Assembly: GCA_030248215.1 (NCBI GenBank)
Contig: JASANG010003810.1
Coordinates: 310,001 to 374,000 of the forward strand
DNA: 64,000 nt
Direction: 5' to 3'
Source of the DNA: Enoplolaimus lenunculus
Lineage: Eukaryota; Nematoda; Enoplea; Enoplida; Thoracostomopsidae
Shown here piece by piece: positions 10,260 to 22,549 of this stretch. Position numbers and translations under genes: made by a program. How positions within the stretch are numbered: the stretch's first letter is position 1; every line of letters begins with the position of its first letter. The notes beneath the pieces are model-generated. The model was not told where the DNA came from, ran no database searches, and saw only the letters and a list, made by a program, of their open reading frames with translations.

Positions 10260-13200
10260 GAACATGGATTTGTGACAAATTGGTTGTATCAATAGTGGGC
10301 TTACCTGGTTCAGATATTAGACACGATTTATTGCGTTTCTCGTTGGAATCGGAAGAAACTCAACTTTATACAGGTATGTATTCCTCAAATCTTTGGTCAG
10401 TTAAACGTAGCTTATAAGTCAGTACTTAATACTAATGATGATTGAAAAAATACTTGAAATTTTAATTAAACGACCTCTAGTTGCGAACACCGAATAAACC
10501 TGGTGTGTATTATATTTCACAATCTTGTAGAATTTAAAAATACTGCCTTCCACAAAAGCAAAACTCAGTACGTAGACTATGTACAGATGCAGGGCCGGAG
10601 CAGCCACCCCCTACCCCCATTTGTGGGGCCTCCACCCCTAAAGGGGCCCCATACCGACCGGTGGAAACAAAAACTGCCAAAGTTTTTAAATGCGTCGGGT
10701 TTCTCGCTCGCTTCGCTCGCGAGTTTTGGACACAATTTTACCTTGCCGTGATTCTTTTAATGTGTTCACAAGCTACAACGACTTAAAATAACCACCAGAT
10801 TGCTAAATGTGGCCCATGTACAGAACAGGGCCGGATCGTTTTACTGGAGGGGCTGTAATGGAGTCAGTTTAAGCTTTAGACACATTTTTTTGCTTAGGCT
10901 TGTGAGAAGTTCGTGATTTTAGCTCAGTCCTGTACCCTGTATCACACCTTTATGCAGTTCTTTTCTCGATGTACGCAATCCGCTCTGATTTAGTAAACGC
11001 GGCTAGTAAATGTTTATTAACCCTCTCCAAATCCTGTATAACACCAACTATGAACGAGTAAATCATAGATTGTGCAATTTACCACGTAGTCTGATCCGGA
11101 ATCCTTAAAACCGATGCCTGAATCTATTTAGTCCAGCCACTGGCTTCACCGCTACCAATATTTTTACTCTTTTTCCAGAATCCGTGCAATTCTAACCCGT
11201 TAGAGATACACCCAGTTTCCGACCAATCTAACCCCGTTAGAATTGGGCAATCCGTTGTATAATAGTAAACCTAACCCCGTTAGATTCACTAGACTACAGT
11301 TTCCCAGGTTCTCCTTTAAATCCCAAGTTTTCAGCTTAACACATGACACCAGTATTCTATACTGGGTAACCCTTCGCCTTGCGCAACACAACTAATACCA
11401 AACACCGTGATTTCCTTCACATGTTAGGCCACCGTGACTATTCTTAACTAATTCAATTCAAACCTTACTTACCCAAGATTAGACAATATTCCACCAATCC
11501 GTAGACTAAGAAAAATTCGGTAAACAGAACTTCGCAAAAAGATATCAGCAAAACGCACCAATTTCAACCAGCTAAGATGACACATATGATTCCGGTCCCG
11601 GCTACCCCTGTGCGTCTCGACCTAATTTGCATACAGACCGACACCCACAATTGGGTGTCCGCCGATGCTATATTAGGTCCAGAGCTACACACCCTGTACA
11701 CAATCCTACCACAACAACAACAACAATAATAATATTACAACAACAACATAATAAGCATCATGTTGGTACTGACATCCTAGCTATGTCCTTTCACGCAAAG
11801 TCGGCCAAAACCATATGAAATACTATTCAATGGCCACGCAGGGCCCAGGTAAGTTTTACATTGCGGACGCAACCGCCATAGCATCGATTTTAACATTTTT
11901 ACATCTTGTAGCAACGCCAAAGCCTAACTTAATTTGTAAGAGAGACTAGGTGGAGCCAGGGCTTCCTTAAGGTGTGGTTTTGATTTATGGTTTTAATTTA
12001 TGTTTTAGTTTTTAGTTTGAAATAGGTTTAAGTGTGGCAGAGCCACCTACAAGGCTTAGGCTTAGGCTTATATTTAGGTATAGGCTCAGCCATACGCTCA
12101 GGCTTAGGCTTAGACTTAGGAATATGCTTAAACTACTGTTCCGGCCCTTAAAGAACGGTAATAAAAACAGTTTTGGAGTGGTGTGCAGTGTGCTGTCTCC
12201 CTTGGTTGGAGAATATAAAGTTTGCCAAAGCTTACACCTAAAATGTAAGCTGTTCAGCAACTTTATCAGGAAATGTAAAGACTTCGCGCTGCGCACGAAG
12301 TGTGATACATTTTAAAAATGGGTTCGCTTTCTAGATCCGCAATTTTGCAACTTTTGTGTTAAACCGTTTTTTGGAAAGTGTCCTTACAACTGTCAAACTC
12401 GAGCGTGAACTCGGACAACCTCAGATCAAACACCGAAAAGTTCTGGATTTACCTCTTCGTTGGGGCACACACCCTGGTGTTTAGGGGAGCCCCCACCAGA
12501 AGTGTCCGAAAAAATTAAATTTGGGGGCTTACAATTGCAATTCACGATTGTATACTTTTAGACCGAGGCTATTTGAAGGGCGCCAGCCGAATTTGAGGGG
12601 CGCGTCCCTCCAATGCCCCCGTGGGGACGTCCTTGGCTCCCACCCCTGTCCGCTCCGGCACTGTACAGAGGTTTTGAACAAAACAGATTCCATAACCAAG
12701 CACAAGCGATCAGTGAACGTTAATTATACAGCCTGGGCTGTAATTTTACTGCAAAAATTGAATAATTCAATATTCTCACCGGTGCATCACGATAATTTTA
12801 ATCTAAACTTCTGGTAAAATTCATGTAACATTGCACTGCAAAAAATGGTGAGTCAAATTGATTCTCTCCGAAATAAGGCACGACGGGACTACACACAAAC
12901 TGAGTCAAGTATAAGTTTGTGTGTGACTTGTGGTTTTTTATATGCGTAAAAATATGTATGAACATGTGTCAAAACTTATCATTTTCCACTTGTGCATCTT
13001 CCTCACCAGAAATTTCTAAATTCGCCAATGCCATTCATAAATAAACAAAAAAACTTAAAAAAACTCCCTTATTTCCGTTGGTTTGATCTGATTCCCAACG
13101 ATGCCGAAAATATTTTAACGAATAAATTTATGTCTTTGCATAATTATTGGTATCTTTGAGAGTCGGTTTGTACTTTTCTTTTTTTTCAGGGTTATCAAAT

Positions 13201-16038
13201 GAAATCACTCAACTTTGCTCAGATACTACGGAACATGATAGCAACCGCAAATACGACTGCAACAACTTACTTCCTGAACACTTCACGACTGATTCGAATC
13301 AACACATATCGACGCTTGGAAATCGCTCGCTGCACAAGTACGGAATCTTGCTCCACAACGTGCCGTTGGTTAAAATTTTTGACCTGAAATCCGATTTAAT
13401 TGTTGTTTCGGTGAACGCTTCTGATCCAAGCGTAACCTTGAGTTCTGCTATCCTTTCCCAAATCGTCTCCCAAATATCCGCTGACAAGCTAGTTTGGATG
13501 ATATTTGACCAAACTAATAACGCAACCGCGTTAGACAGCGTTCGCTCAGCAATTCAGCAAACCCTTCAGCATCAGCCATCGAGTGTGCCGCTAATACTAC
13601 GTTTACCTGCCGGCCAAAATCAACGCGAAACGAACCTTAAAAACAGCCAAAATCAAATTCAAGAATTAAAAGATTTAAATTTCAAAATACACCAAATATA
13701 CGGTAAAAAATACCGAAAAGCTATTGACGCTATGCTTACAAGAATGTTACAGCTACGAACGCACGCTGATATTATTCAAGCTTATATTGACTATTATGTT
13801 GAACAAGAAATGACTAACTTTGATCACAAACGCTCAATAGCGTTGCCACCGGACGCCGTCGGGCCGTCTATGGCCAAAGAATTTGTTCGTCAACTTGACG
13901 AAGCCTACAGAAGTGCAAGTTTACCGTCAACTTCTGTGCTCGATTTGCCGCTGTCAAGATATGAACAATTTTTCAACCATCGTTCAGTTGAAGAATTATT
14001 GGAAATGCTAAGCAGATGCTCCGAGCAAAAAGAGTCAACCTGCTCTCTTTCGGAGTTAGACGAACTATTAACTCAACAGGCAGATGATTGGAAACCTACA
14101 AGCGAATTGAAAGAGCACGAAGCGAGTTCTTTGCAGGACGAAGATAAGGTTAATATCAAGAGGCAAAAATCGTGGTTTGGGATATGGTTCCCGCGAGCCG
14201 ACGCTGCCGCTCAGCTAACGGCTCGCGAGAAATATCGCAAACCAATGACAAGAGGACAAATGTACCGCAAAGTACCAATCGCAAAACTTGCGGCACTGCG
14301 AGAAAAGCAACAAAAACACATCGAAAAGTCAGATGAAACAAAAAAATCAACGACAACAACGAAGGAACCAGAATCAAAATACAGAAAAGGATCTGGAAGC
14401 CATTCTGCATCCGGTGCGAACAAATATCGGAAAGACGCTGGAACAACAAAGACAATTCAACGCAATGTGGAATCGAAACCAAAACATCAAAGCAAACCTA
14501 CCGCCGCTAAGCCTTCTCCGAGCCCTGTCGCAAGTCCCGAAAACAAATATCGAAAACCATCCACAGGCACATCCGCCAAAAAAGTGCCGACACCGTCAAA
14601 ACCGCTCGTTGTCGAAAAAGCGCGCCAAACTGCCGCTAAACCACTAGCTAAGTCATCCAGCGTGCCAAATCAATCGAAATATCGAAAAGATACTTCGAAA
14701 TCAGCGAGTCCGCCCCGGTCGCCTGTTTCTGTTCACAAACCTGATTCTTCATCTACAGTTGGTCTAGTCGGGCAGTTGTTTGGGTGTCTTGAAAATATGC
14801 TGTCATCTGGTGGCAAACCTCATACCGCCCCAGCGGAGAACAAATTTCGAAAATCTGCGACAAAATCAGCCCACAAGCCTGTAGTTTCACTGTCGAAGGG
14901 GGTGCAAAGTGTAACCAACGACTCATTGACAACTTGTTTAACCGGTTGCTTTTTTGGATATCCTTCCGCATCAGTGAAAAAACCAAGCGGCGAAATAAAC
15001 AAATTTCGCAAAAACTCCCCAGCAACTACTAAACCTAAACCTAAGCACCCAGCAAAACATACAACAAAATCTAGTGAGACCTCGGATGATTGGCTGTCTG
15101 AAATTGTCGAAGGTTTCCAGTCATTGGTTGGTTTGAGTGATGCGAAATCCGATAAACCAATAGCGAACAAGTATCGAAAACAAGGCGGAAAAAAGGCTGC
15201 AAAATCGGTGTCGGGTCCAATAAAACATCAACAAATGAAATCTGCAGCGCCGGATGCCACATTTTGGAGTTCGCTGGAACAATTTAAAGCAAGTATTATG
15301 CCAACCGATGGGGTGAAATCAACCAAAGCGAACGCTAATTGCAAATATCGCAGTAAATGCACGAGCGGAAGAGATCAAAAGTCTGCTCACAAATCTGGAC
15401 CGGGTGGCCACTATAACAAATCAATAAAACGCGGCGATTCAGGCGGATTTTTAACCGAACTTATCAAAAAATTCAATTCAATTTTTGAATCAACCGCAGC
15501 CGAACCAACACGCGAAAACAAATATCGGAAAAACGCGCCAAAATCGCAACAAAAAAGTGTAGCTAAGTCATCATCGGTTGCGCGCGATTGGAAATCAAAG
15601 AAACCAGCAACGGCCAACGACAGCAACGAAGGACCGCTGTGTGAGCTTCTCAATCAACTGAAACAACTCATCGAACGCTTCCTGGCTCCGCAAACTGCTA
15701 AATCTGCAGTAGATCAGTGCAAATTTAGAAAAACTTGCAAATCTGGCTCTCAAACGAAATCTCAACCAAAGCCACATCACAAAGAAACAAACAAACAAAA
15801 GATCAACGCTCAATCAGCTACAAAGCACAAAAGCTCAAAGCCTGCTCCTACGTCATACCAGTCAAAATATGCCGCTAAATCGGCCAAAACTCATTCGAAA
15901 CCCGAAGCAAACGCTGATATCTGGTCAATGCTTCAAACTGCAATTTCGTCCATCACAGATCCTTCTCATAAACCATCTACCGAATGCAACAAATTTCGAA
16001 AAAGTTGCTCGAAAACTAAAATATCCGCCAGACATTAG
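10260..16038 (+). CDS. Lysine-rich KYRK-motif repeat protein, unknown family (5' end missing)
   Basis: Two exons are supported: 10260-10373 (donor GTATGT) and 13190-16038, whose acceptor lies in a long pyrimidine tract ending CAG. Both junctions are phase 1. Together they encode 987 residues, and at least one upstream exon with the start codon was not found. Positions below count from a frame start at 13147. An N-terminal ~180-residue part looks globular, with alternating hydrophobic strands and helices. From about residue 187 the motif KYRK/KFRK occurs about 14 times. From about residue 510 it repeats every ~55 residues, usually as N-K-[YF]-R-K. Between motifs lie Lys/Ser/Pro-rich linkers and one short amphipathic segment per unit, for example DWLSEIVEGFQSLVG, FLTELIKKFNSIF and LCELLNQLKQLIERFL. 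Later units add cysteines around the motif. The protein is strongly basic. I do not recognise the family, and no signal peptide or catalytic motif is visible in the part seen. Confidence 0.8.
10811..10906. mobile_element. MITE family C, left-end fragment
   Basis: Starts GGCCCATGTACAGAACAGGG and keeps the GTCAGTTTAAGCTTTAG and TTTTTTGCTTAGGCTT inner motifs, then breaks off. Confidence 0.7.
11190..11287. repeat. Three spaced TCTAACCCCGTTAGA hairpins
   Basis: Quasi-palindromes TCTAACCCGTTAGA, TCTAACCCCGTTAGA and CCTAACCCCGTTAGA lie about 35-45 bp apart inside the intron. Confidence 0.6.
12045..12150. mobile_element. MITE family C, right-end fragment
   Basis: Several GGCTTAGGCTTA hexamer runs followed by AATATGCTTAAACTACTGTT and CCGGCCC, the usual right end of family C. 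Confidence 0.6.
12834..12909. mobile_element. MITE family B, truncated left half
   Basis: Begins CACTGCAAAAAATGGTGAG and stops after the ACACAAACTGAGTCAAG block. Confidence 0.7.
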
Positions 16039-16062
16039 CGATTTATCGATTTTTTGCTGCTG

Positions 16063-16068
16063 AATAAA
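16063..16068 (+). promoter_or_regulatory. Polyadenylation signal AATAAA
   Basis: A canonical hexamer 24 bases after the TAG stop of the KYRK-repeat gene. It supports 16038 as the true end of that coding region. Confidence 0.6.
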
Positions 16069-17242
16069 TACGCGTTGATAAGCCACTAAACGATGGTTGC
16101 AGTTCGTTTGATCGATTGATATCGTCACCGAGACACTGAGAATTCATGTATTTAGAATCACTGTTCTATATTCGAACTGATATAACGCTGGCTAGCAGGT
16201 AATCAATTAATCAACTATTTATTCAACAATAATCACACTACTGCCGTCATAACTCGTATTCTCTCAACCCACCATAGCTCCTACTGCCTCTTCGAAAACT
16301 GGTGATTGCTGCAGTAAACAGCGATTTGTGAAAATACGTCCGATTGTCACTGCACTGCCCAAGTATGCTTTCCAAGTTCACGAAGACTGCAAAGTACAAT
16401 AAACTCAGAGCTTTTCGAACCCGTACGGTTAAACAAATTTAGTTTGTCTGATTCTCGGATGCCTAGAACACGAAAAGGTTATTTCCATACGAGCTGATAC
16501 CAGATCCGTCGTTGTCAGCTCACTTTGGCAGTGAGCGAAACATTTTTCAGCAGGAGCATGCAAGGGTTTCCGATGACTTTACAAGCAAGCTTGAAAATTT
16601 TCTAAAGCGAACCAAAAATCGTCTACAACGTTACTGCGCTCCATGGCTCAACTTTGGCTACGAGACCGGTAAATGGCTCCAGCATTGGCAGTTTTTAGGC
16701 TACTCAATGATGTGTTTTTATAAAGCCTATAGTACTGTATGATTGGGGGCCTTACTCAAGAAGTGCAATGGTACGGGACAGTAAAAAGATAGAACGATCA
16801 CAACAACGGGTTATGCAAACCAGTTGAATAGGGTAAAATGTTTGGTTCGACTTTGAAAACATTTGCTATAGGATTAATAATTTTAGTTTAGACAAAGTTA
16901 AATTTAATTTTGTAGAAATATTTGCCGAAACAAAAGTTGCACATTTTCCATGATATTATAAATATTAAAGACGAAACTTGCAAACTTCGTATGCCTAATG
17001 TTTCTCAAAAGACTGCGCGTTAAATATCAGTCCCCCCTCTTATTCGGGTCACTACAGTAAGAGGTTTATAATTTTTCTAGAAATAGGAATATGAAGGGTC
17101 GTTTATTTGATTAAAAATCCAAACCAGAACTTGTCGCTTACAGGGAAATTTACAATGGGGGCAGTTCGAAAAGATAACGATTAACGATTAAAAGCACAAT
17201 TTTTAAGACAATTCAAATCCGTCAACGCTGGATTGAAATACT
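16069..17242. other. Intergenic sequence downstream of the KYRK-repeat gene
   Basis: No gene is seen. A weak family J fragment (GGGTTTCCGATGACTTTACA and GAAAATTTTCTA) lies at about 16545-16640, and the right end of a family E element lies at 17019-17059. Confidence 0.4.
17019..17059. mobile_element. MITE family E, solo right end
   Basis: Ends CTTATTCGGGTCACTACAG followed by TA, preceded by the TAAATATCAGTCCCCCC block found inside full copies. Confidence 0.65.
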
Positions 17243-17394
17243 GGCCAATGTATAGAACAGGGCCGGATCAGTAGTAAAGCATATTCCTAAGCCTAAGCCT
17301 AAGCCAAAAAACTAAACTAAATCTTAAACTGACTCCATTACAGCCCTGCCGGAAAACGATCCGGCCCTGTTCTATACATGGGTCAAAGTACTTA
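17243..17394. mobile_element. MITE family C, complete short copy
   Basis: 152 bp from GGCCAATGTATAGAACAGGG to TGTTCTATACATGGGTC. The interior carries CCTAAGCCTAAGCCTAAGCC. Flanks GAAATACT and AAAGTACT match at 6 of 8 bases, consistent with an old 8-bp target duplication. Confidence 0.85.
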
Positions 17395-17446
17395 ATACGA
17401 GGGACGGACGCGGCTTCCTCTGACTGCATTTTGATCCGCTCGTTGC

Positions 17447-18189
17447 CAGGGTGTAAACGAATTGTAAAAATAATGGAAATAGAAAACGGATATTGAAGTA
17501 TGTTTCAAAAACGTTTTATTTTTGCCAACCCTATTGAGGCATGCATATATTCACCGGGTTTTCTAAAATTAAAAAAAATGGCGGATGCATCGAAATTATT
17601 ATGACTTTGGATGGATATCTTAATTTTTTTATTTCGTTTCAAACAATTGTAGCATATCTGTAAAGAATAATTGCAGGTTATATACGTGATTTATAATTAA
17701 TTTTGAACGTAAATGTATTAACAGAATTTCGATCATTTATATAACGGAAACTGACACCGATTTTTACCAGAAACAGATATTGGGTTACACCCTGCTCGTT
17801 ATCACGGGATAACCGGATCTCCGTTTCCGTTTCCGGTAAAAATCGGTATCCGTTTCCGTTATAGAAATAACGGAAATTCTTTTTGTATACGATGAAAATT
17901 TGTTATAAAAATCACGTGTATATCTCCGCAATTTTTCATTGCAGATATGACGCAATGTTTGAAATGAAATAAAAATTACGAAACTCATCCAAAATCTTAA
18001 AAACTTTGACGCATACTCCATTTTTTCTTAAAATTTTAGAAAACTTGGTGAATATATGTTGCACGCTTCAGTTGTGTTGGCAGAAAAATAAAACAGTTTT
18101 GAAAATTTTATACTCCAATATCCGTTTTCTGTTTTCGTTATTTTGATCACTATCCGTTTCCGTTGTTTTAACTATCCGTTTACACCCTG
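17447..18189. mobile_element. hAT-like non-autonomous element with CAGGGTGTAAACG ends
   Basis: Termini CAGGGTGTAAACG and CGTTTACACCCTG are inverted repeats. Flanks CTCGTTGC and TTCGTTAC match at 6 of 8. A second ACACCCTG followed by CTCGTTAT near 17784-17791 suggests either a nested copy or a duplicated end. The interior is rich in TCCGTTTCCGTT on one strand. No transposase frame is visible. Confidence 0.6.
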
Positions 18190-18200
18190 TTCGTTACCCA

Positions 18201-18420
18201 CACTGCAAAAAATAGTGGGTCAAATTGAGTGTCTCCGAAATAGGCTTTTCCGGTCCACACAAACTGAGTCAAATTCGACTCCGCCAGAGTCAAATTGGAC
18301 TCACCGAGCGACTCAGTTAGTCGAATTTGCCTATGTCGGAGTAGAATTTTGACTCAATTTGCGTAGTCCCAGAAAGCCTATTTCAGAGAGAGTCAATTTG
18401 ACTCACACTTTTTTGCAGTG
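18201..18420. mobile_element. MITE family B copy
   Basis: Complete palindromic copy from CACTGCAAAAAATAG to TTTTTTGCAGTG. Confidence 0.85.
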
Positions 18421-19312
18421 CACATTCCCCATATATAGCAATTTCTAGCAATAACTGATAAGAATTCGCAGCAAATCTAGCGCAATGTTTGCGGTTTGTT
18501 TGAAAAATATTTGATTTTACGCGTTTTTACGTTGTTTCTAGATATAAATTCGCTATCTTATTGTTAGAATTAACACTTTTATAACAATCTTCTATAAAAC
18601 AGCTTATCTGTTTACAAGCCAAATATTATAAACAGTGATGTTATTGCAATTTTGTACAATTGAGGGTGGCGATCGGGATTGAACAGGGGCGTGAAAAATC
18701 CCTGAGCCGGAGGTCAACGAAACGTGCCGGAGCCGAAGCCGGAGCCGGATGTGAGGCGAAATTAATGATGATGGTTAATTAAGTTAATTTTAGCCAATAT
18801 CTACAATATGTTGTTAACTTGTTTGGTTTTTTACGATAATTTTCAGCGAAATGTCGGAAATCCTCTCTTGAAAATTGTGCTAAAACTAAAACGAATCGTG
18901 CTAAACGAATAAATTTTGCAAAATTATGCAAAATTTTAGTACCGAAATTTGGCACAAAATTTTCCATGTATTCTCGCCGCTCTTAGTCAGATTCAGCTTC
19001 AAATACAAAAGCATAGCACGTACGCTTCAGTTTGATGGTTAACCAGCGTGTTTTACCACCGGCGGATCCAACATTTTTCGCTGAATGAGAATACTTATAT
19101 GTTCCATAGCGGTCACTAAAGTCTAAGCAAAAGCCTCAGCATAAAGAAAATCCTAGCCTAAAACCTACGCAAAAATAAATCTAAAGCTTAAGCTTTATTC
19201 CGTGGTTATTACACGGAAATACGGTCTGCACGTAAGCTATACATGGGCTTGAACTTGTATGCTATTCTTGGTCTAATTTTTCCGTTATTAGGCCAGACTT
19301 TGTGAGCTTCAA
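18421..19312. other. Intergenic sequence with a decayed family C copy
   Basis: No gene is seen. A degenerate family C element, with CTAAGC-type hexamers and a terminal CTATACATGGGC, lies at about 19105-19251. Confidence 0.4.
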
Positions 19313-19564
19313 CACTGTAAACTTCAGTGAGTTAATTTTAACTCAGAATGAGTTGAATCACTCAGTCTGAGTTAAGACTATCAGAACTCAGAATTTTGAG
19401 TTGATTCAATTCGCTCTGAGTTATTTAATCAACTCACCCAGAGTCAACTCAACTCAGAGTGATAATCAACGCAACTCAGAGTGAGTTAAAGTTTACTGCT
19501 ATTAACTCAAAAATAACCAACTCGCGAGCTAAATTGATTAATCAACTCATTGAAATTTACAGTG
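19313..19564. mobile_element. MITE family A copy
   Basis: CACTGTAAACTTCAGTGAG at the left and TGAAATTTACAGTG at the right; TAACTCAGAATGAGTTGA-type interior. Confidence 0.85.
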
Positions 19565-19677
19565 AAATGCGCCGTTTTAGTATCACCAAATATTCAGGAT
19601 GGCCAAACTTGTGGGGACACATTTCCGCTAAATTCGCCACTGATGTGCCTACTATAGACGCACCAATTTAGATGCTA

Positions 19678-19921
19678 CACTGTAAATTTCAGTGAGTTGA
19701 TTTTTACTCCGAATGAGATTAATCCACTCATAATAAGTCTGAGATGTGAATTATGTCTTTCAGAACTCAGCATTCTGAATTGATTAAACTCATTCTGAGT
19801 TAATTAATCAACTCACCCGGAATTAAATCAGCTCAGAATTAGTACATGTTTACTGATATCAATTCAGAAATAACCAACTCTGTAGCTGAATTGATTAATG
19901 AACTCATCGGAATTTACAGTG
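19678..19921. mobile_element. MITE family A copy
   Basis: Complete, with TA directly outside both CACTGTAAATTTC and GGAATTTACAGTG ends. Confidence 0.85.
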
Positions 19922-19925
19922 TATG

Positions 19926-20345
19926 AAAAAGCTATGATATTCGAGGTATTTTCTGCGAATATCATATGATATATTTTCAAATGTCTGCGTAGTTGAGGTA
20001 ACATACCCAAATTGTTCTGTTGAATATCATATGATACTAGAATTTGAAATTTGAATTTTTGAATTATGAAGCGGTGGTTTTAAGCGATTTTGTGTCGGAA
20101 ACGATTTGCAGGCATGTATATATTTGGTATTTAAAGCACCTTTGTGCCTCTGCCGTCCAACTTTTCATTCATTTATTAGTACCCAAAGGTTACACTGTCC
20201 CGCTGAATATCATATGATATTCGTTGAAATTTTGGAATATCAAATGATATTCGCATAAATGTCCCAGAGTGTCACATGACATACCGTCCCTTGTACACAT
20301 TGATCGTTTGAGAGCGGTGGTTTGTAAGCTAATGTCATATGACGT
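19926..20345. repeat. Cluster of ATATCATATGATAT palindromes
   Basis: Five or more sites of the form GAATATCATATGATATTC, plus variants TGTCATATGACGT and TGTCACATGACAT, occur within 420 bp between two family A elements. The spacing is irregular. Confidence 0.6.
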
Positions 20346-20455
20346 CCAAGTTTTGTCTGTTGACCCGTTATAAGTGCCCAAATTTTAACGTTGACGTCGA
20401 ATCAACATGGGACAAACCGTGTCCCGCCTGCCCCGGTTATAACGTGAACCCCGCA

Positions 20456-20637
20456 TTAGGTCTTTCAGAACTTATAATTCAGAATTGATTGTACTCATTC
20501 TGAGTTAATTAATCAACTCACCCGGAATTAAAACAACTCAAAGCAGAGTGAGTTAATATTTACTGTTAACTCAGAAGTAACCAAAAATAACTAATTCTCT
20601 CTCTTTGATTAATCAACTCACTGAAATTTTTATAGTG
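20456..20637. mobile_element. MITE family A, left-truncated
   Basis: Keeps the CAGAACTTATAATTCAGAAT to CTGAAATTTTTATAGTG part; the left terminus is missing. Confidence 0.7.
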
Positions 20638-21516
20638 TTTTGCAGAATAAAGTTTGCAATAATCCAAGCATAAATTGTTTATTTTCCAGCTTCACCGCCA
20701 AGAATTTCTCGCTAGAAGATGCATGATTTCTAAAGAAAGGTAACAAATAAATATCCTAAAAACCTGTTCATGTATATATACTGCTGGAAACAACTTTTAA
20801 CCCGGATGACCAAGCATTTGATCCATGTTACTTTAAGGGGCGTCCCGCATTCTGGACGGTCTTTAAAAGAGAAGGTTAGATTCTAGATTACATTTTTTGC
20901 TTAGTCTTTAGGCTTAGACTTTTAGGAACACATTTTTGCAACGCTTAGCTTTAAGCTTAGAGTAGGAATACATTTAATCTACTGTTACGCCCCTAAAAGT
21001 AGCACTGGCCAAGCTGTTTATAGGGGGACAGCGGCTGCTTCTCACCCCCAAGGTTGCAAGGCGTGTTAAATATCATACTTCAATTTAGCGTACGCCTAAA
21101 AATTTCGCTATGTGTAGAAGTTTTATGCGAAAAAAATTGTTAATTCGTAGTTTTTCCCGTCAAACGTCACTCAGTGTCGGTCTTAATTTGCGTCAAAATC
21201 ATTGTTTAGTAGATTGCAAATGATAGCTGCAGGTGCACGAATCGGTTAAGATTTTGGACGAAAAATTGTTTTTAAGCATATATCCATTTTAAATTGTTGG
21301 AATTTCAATTTACTCACGGCTATCGTGTATCACTGCAAAAAATGGTGAGTGGAATTTCACATCGACCTTAGACGACTGCCATCAACGGGTCTGCAGTTAA
21401 GTAAGCAACGACAGTTGCCGTCTGAAAAACTTTATAGCAATATCAAATTGTTTTTCTAATTTTTCAAATTTATTTTTCAGTTTAAAATTTTGTACGAAAA
21501 ATATTAAGCCAATGTA
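20638..21516. other. Intergenic sequence
   Basis: Holds a family D element (20832-21012) and a short family B end at 21331-21352. Nothing gene-like is seen. Confidence 0.4.
20832..21012. mobile_element. MITE family D (relative of C)
   Basis: Starts near TTAAGGGGCGTCCCGCATT, has TTTTTGCTTAGTC and TTTTGCAACGCTTAG inner motifs and ends CTACTGTTACGCCCCTAAAA. A better copy lies at 32440-32654. Confidence 0.65.
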
Positions 21517-21726
21517 CACTGCAAAAAATGGTGAGTCAAATTGACTCTCTCCGAAACAGGATCTACGGGACTACACAATCTGACTCAAATTCGACTCCGT
21601 CGCAGTCACACGTGCGATTCAGTGAGTCAAATTTCATTCTAGCAGAACCGAGTTTGTGACTCAGTTTGCGTAGTTCCATAGAGCCTATTCCGGAGAGAGT
21701 CAATTCGACTTACCGTTTTTGCAGTG
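21517..21726. mobile_element. MITE family B copy
   Basis: Complete palindromic copy, with TA outside both CACTGCAAAAAATGG and GCAGTG ends. Confidence 0.85.
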
Positions 21727-21918
21727 TAGTCGTTTGGATTTTAGGCCCGTAACCAGCTCAACGTGCCTGGTGGCCAAATTCGTTATAACAGAGTCATACA
21801 GTTGAAGTTGCAAGATAAAAGAAGCGGAGTTTAATCCTTCCCATGGATAGGCAAAAAACTTTCAACGGGAGCTGAACCAACTGGCGTCCCTCTAACAACG
21901 GGCTCACTATTCACCAAG

Positions 21919-22292
21919 TTTACTATAATGACCCGAACAAAAGGGGAGATCTACATTTATTTGGCCTCTCCAGAGGGTACCCCCTGTTATTCGGTTACGG
22001 ACTGTTATTTATTTTAAAACCCGCACTACGCGCCCTTCGTTACTGATATATATATTTGTCCGGTATTGCAACTATCCGTTGAATTAAATGTTTATCAAAC
22101 TTTGCGAACTCAGCTATATTTTGTCCTGGATTCATTTATGCATTACAATTAGGGATAATTGACGTTTATCAACTCTAATTAGGTTCAGCGACTCTATCCG
22201 CTTACGGGCTCTTATTAGGGATTCAGACTTTTATTGATTGGGACTCAAAATGGGGACCCCTCTTATTACACCCTCTTATTCGGGTCAATACA
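21919..22292. mobile_element. MITE family E copy
   Basis: Runs from TACTATAATGACCCGAA to CTCTTATTCGGGTCAATAC. The inner blocks GGCCTCTCCAGAGGG, GATATATATATTTGTCCGG and GGGACTCAAAATGGGGACC match other family E copies, in inverted orientation relative to 40654-41103. Confidence 0.75.
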
Positions 22293-22549
22293 CGAGTTAA
22301 GCTAATGCATTTAGGCTTAAGTTTAGACTTATAAAACCCAAAAAATGAGCTTAAACAATTGAGTTTTAGGTCACAATTTGCTGCAAACTTAAGGTTTTAT
22401 TCTCAAGCTTTAGGCTCATACATAAGTTGTAGATAAACTAAAAGATTTAGGCGTAAAGTACTTTGACTCCTATACCCGTATTTTCAAATGTGTATTGCAT
22501 CTGTTGCTGGTTGGTGATAGGTCTTGTAACTTTCGAATCGTAAGTGTCG
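22293..22549. repeat. Low-grade TTAGGC-like sequence
   Basis: Scattered TTTAGGCTTAAG and TTAGGCG motifs near 22310-22460, probably decayed family C sequence. Confidence 0.3.

Larger units (their letters stand above)
10374..13189 (+). other. Intron of the KYRK-repeat gene
   Basis: 2.8-kb intron bounded by GTATGT and TTTTCAG. It holds a family C fragment (10811-10906), three CTAACCCCGTTAG hairpins (11190-11287), a CAA/AAT microsatellite near 11706-11750, a family C right half (about 12045-12150) and a truncated family B end (12834-12909). No other gene was seen. Confidence 0.6.

Noticed and set aside
14156-14647. Overlapping open frames within the KYRK-repeat exon
   Set aside because: Shadow frames of a long, compositionally biased coding exon; no independent start or splice context.
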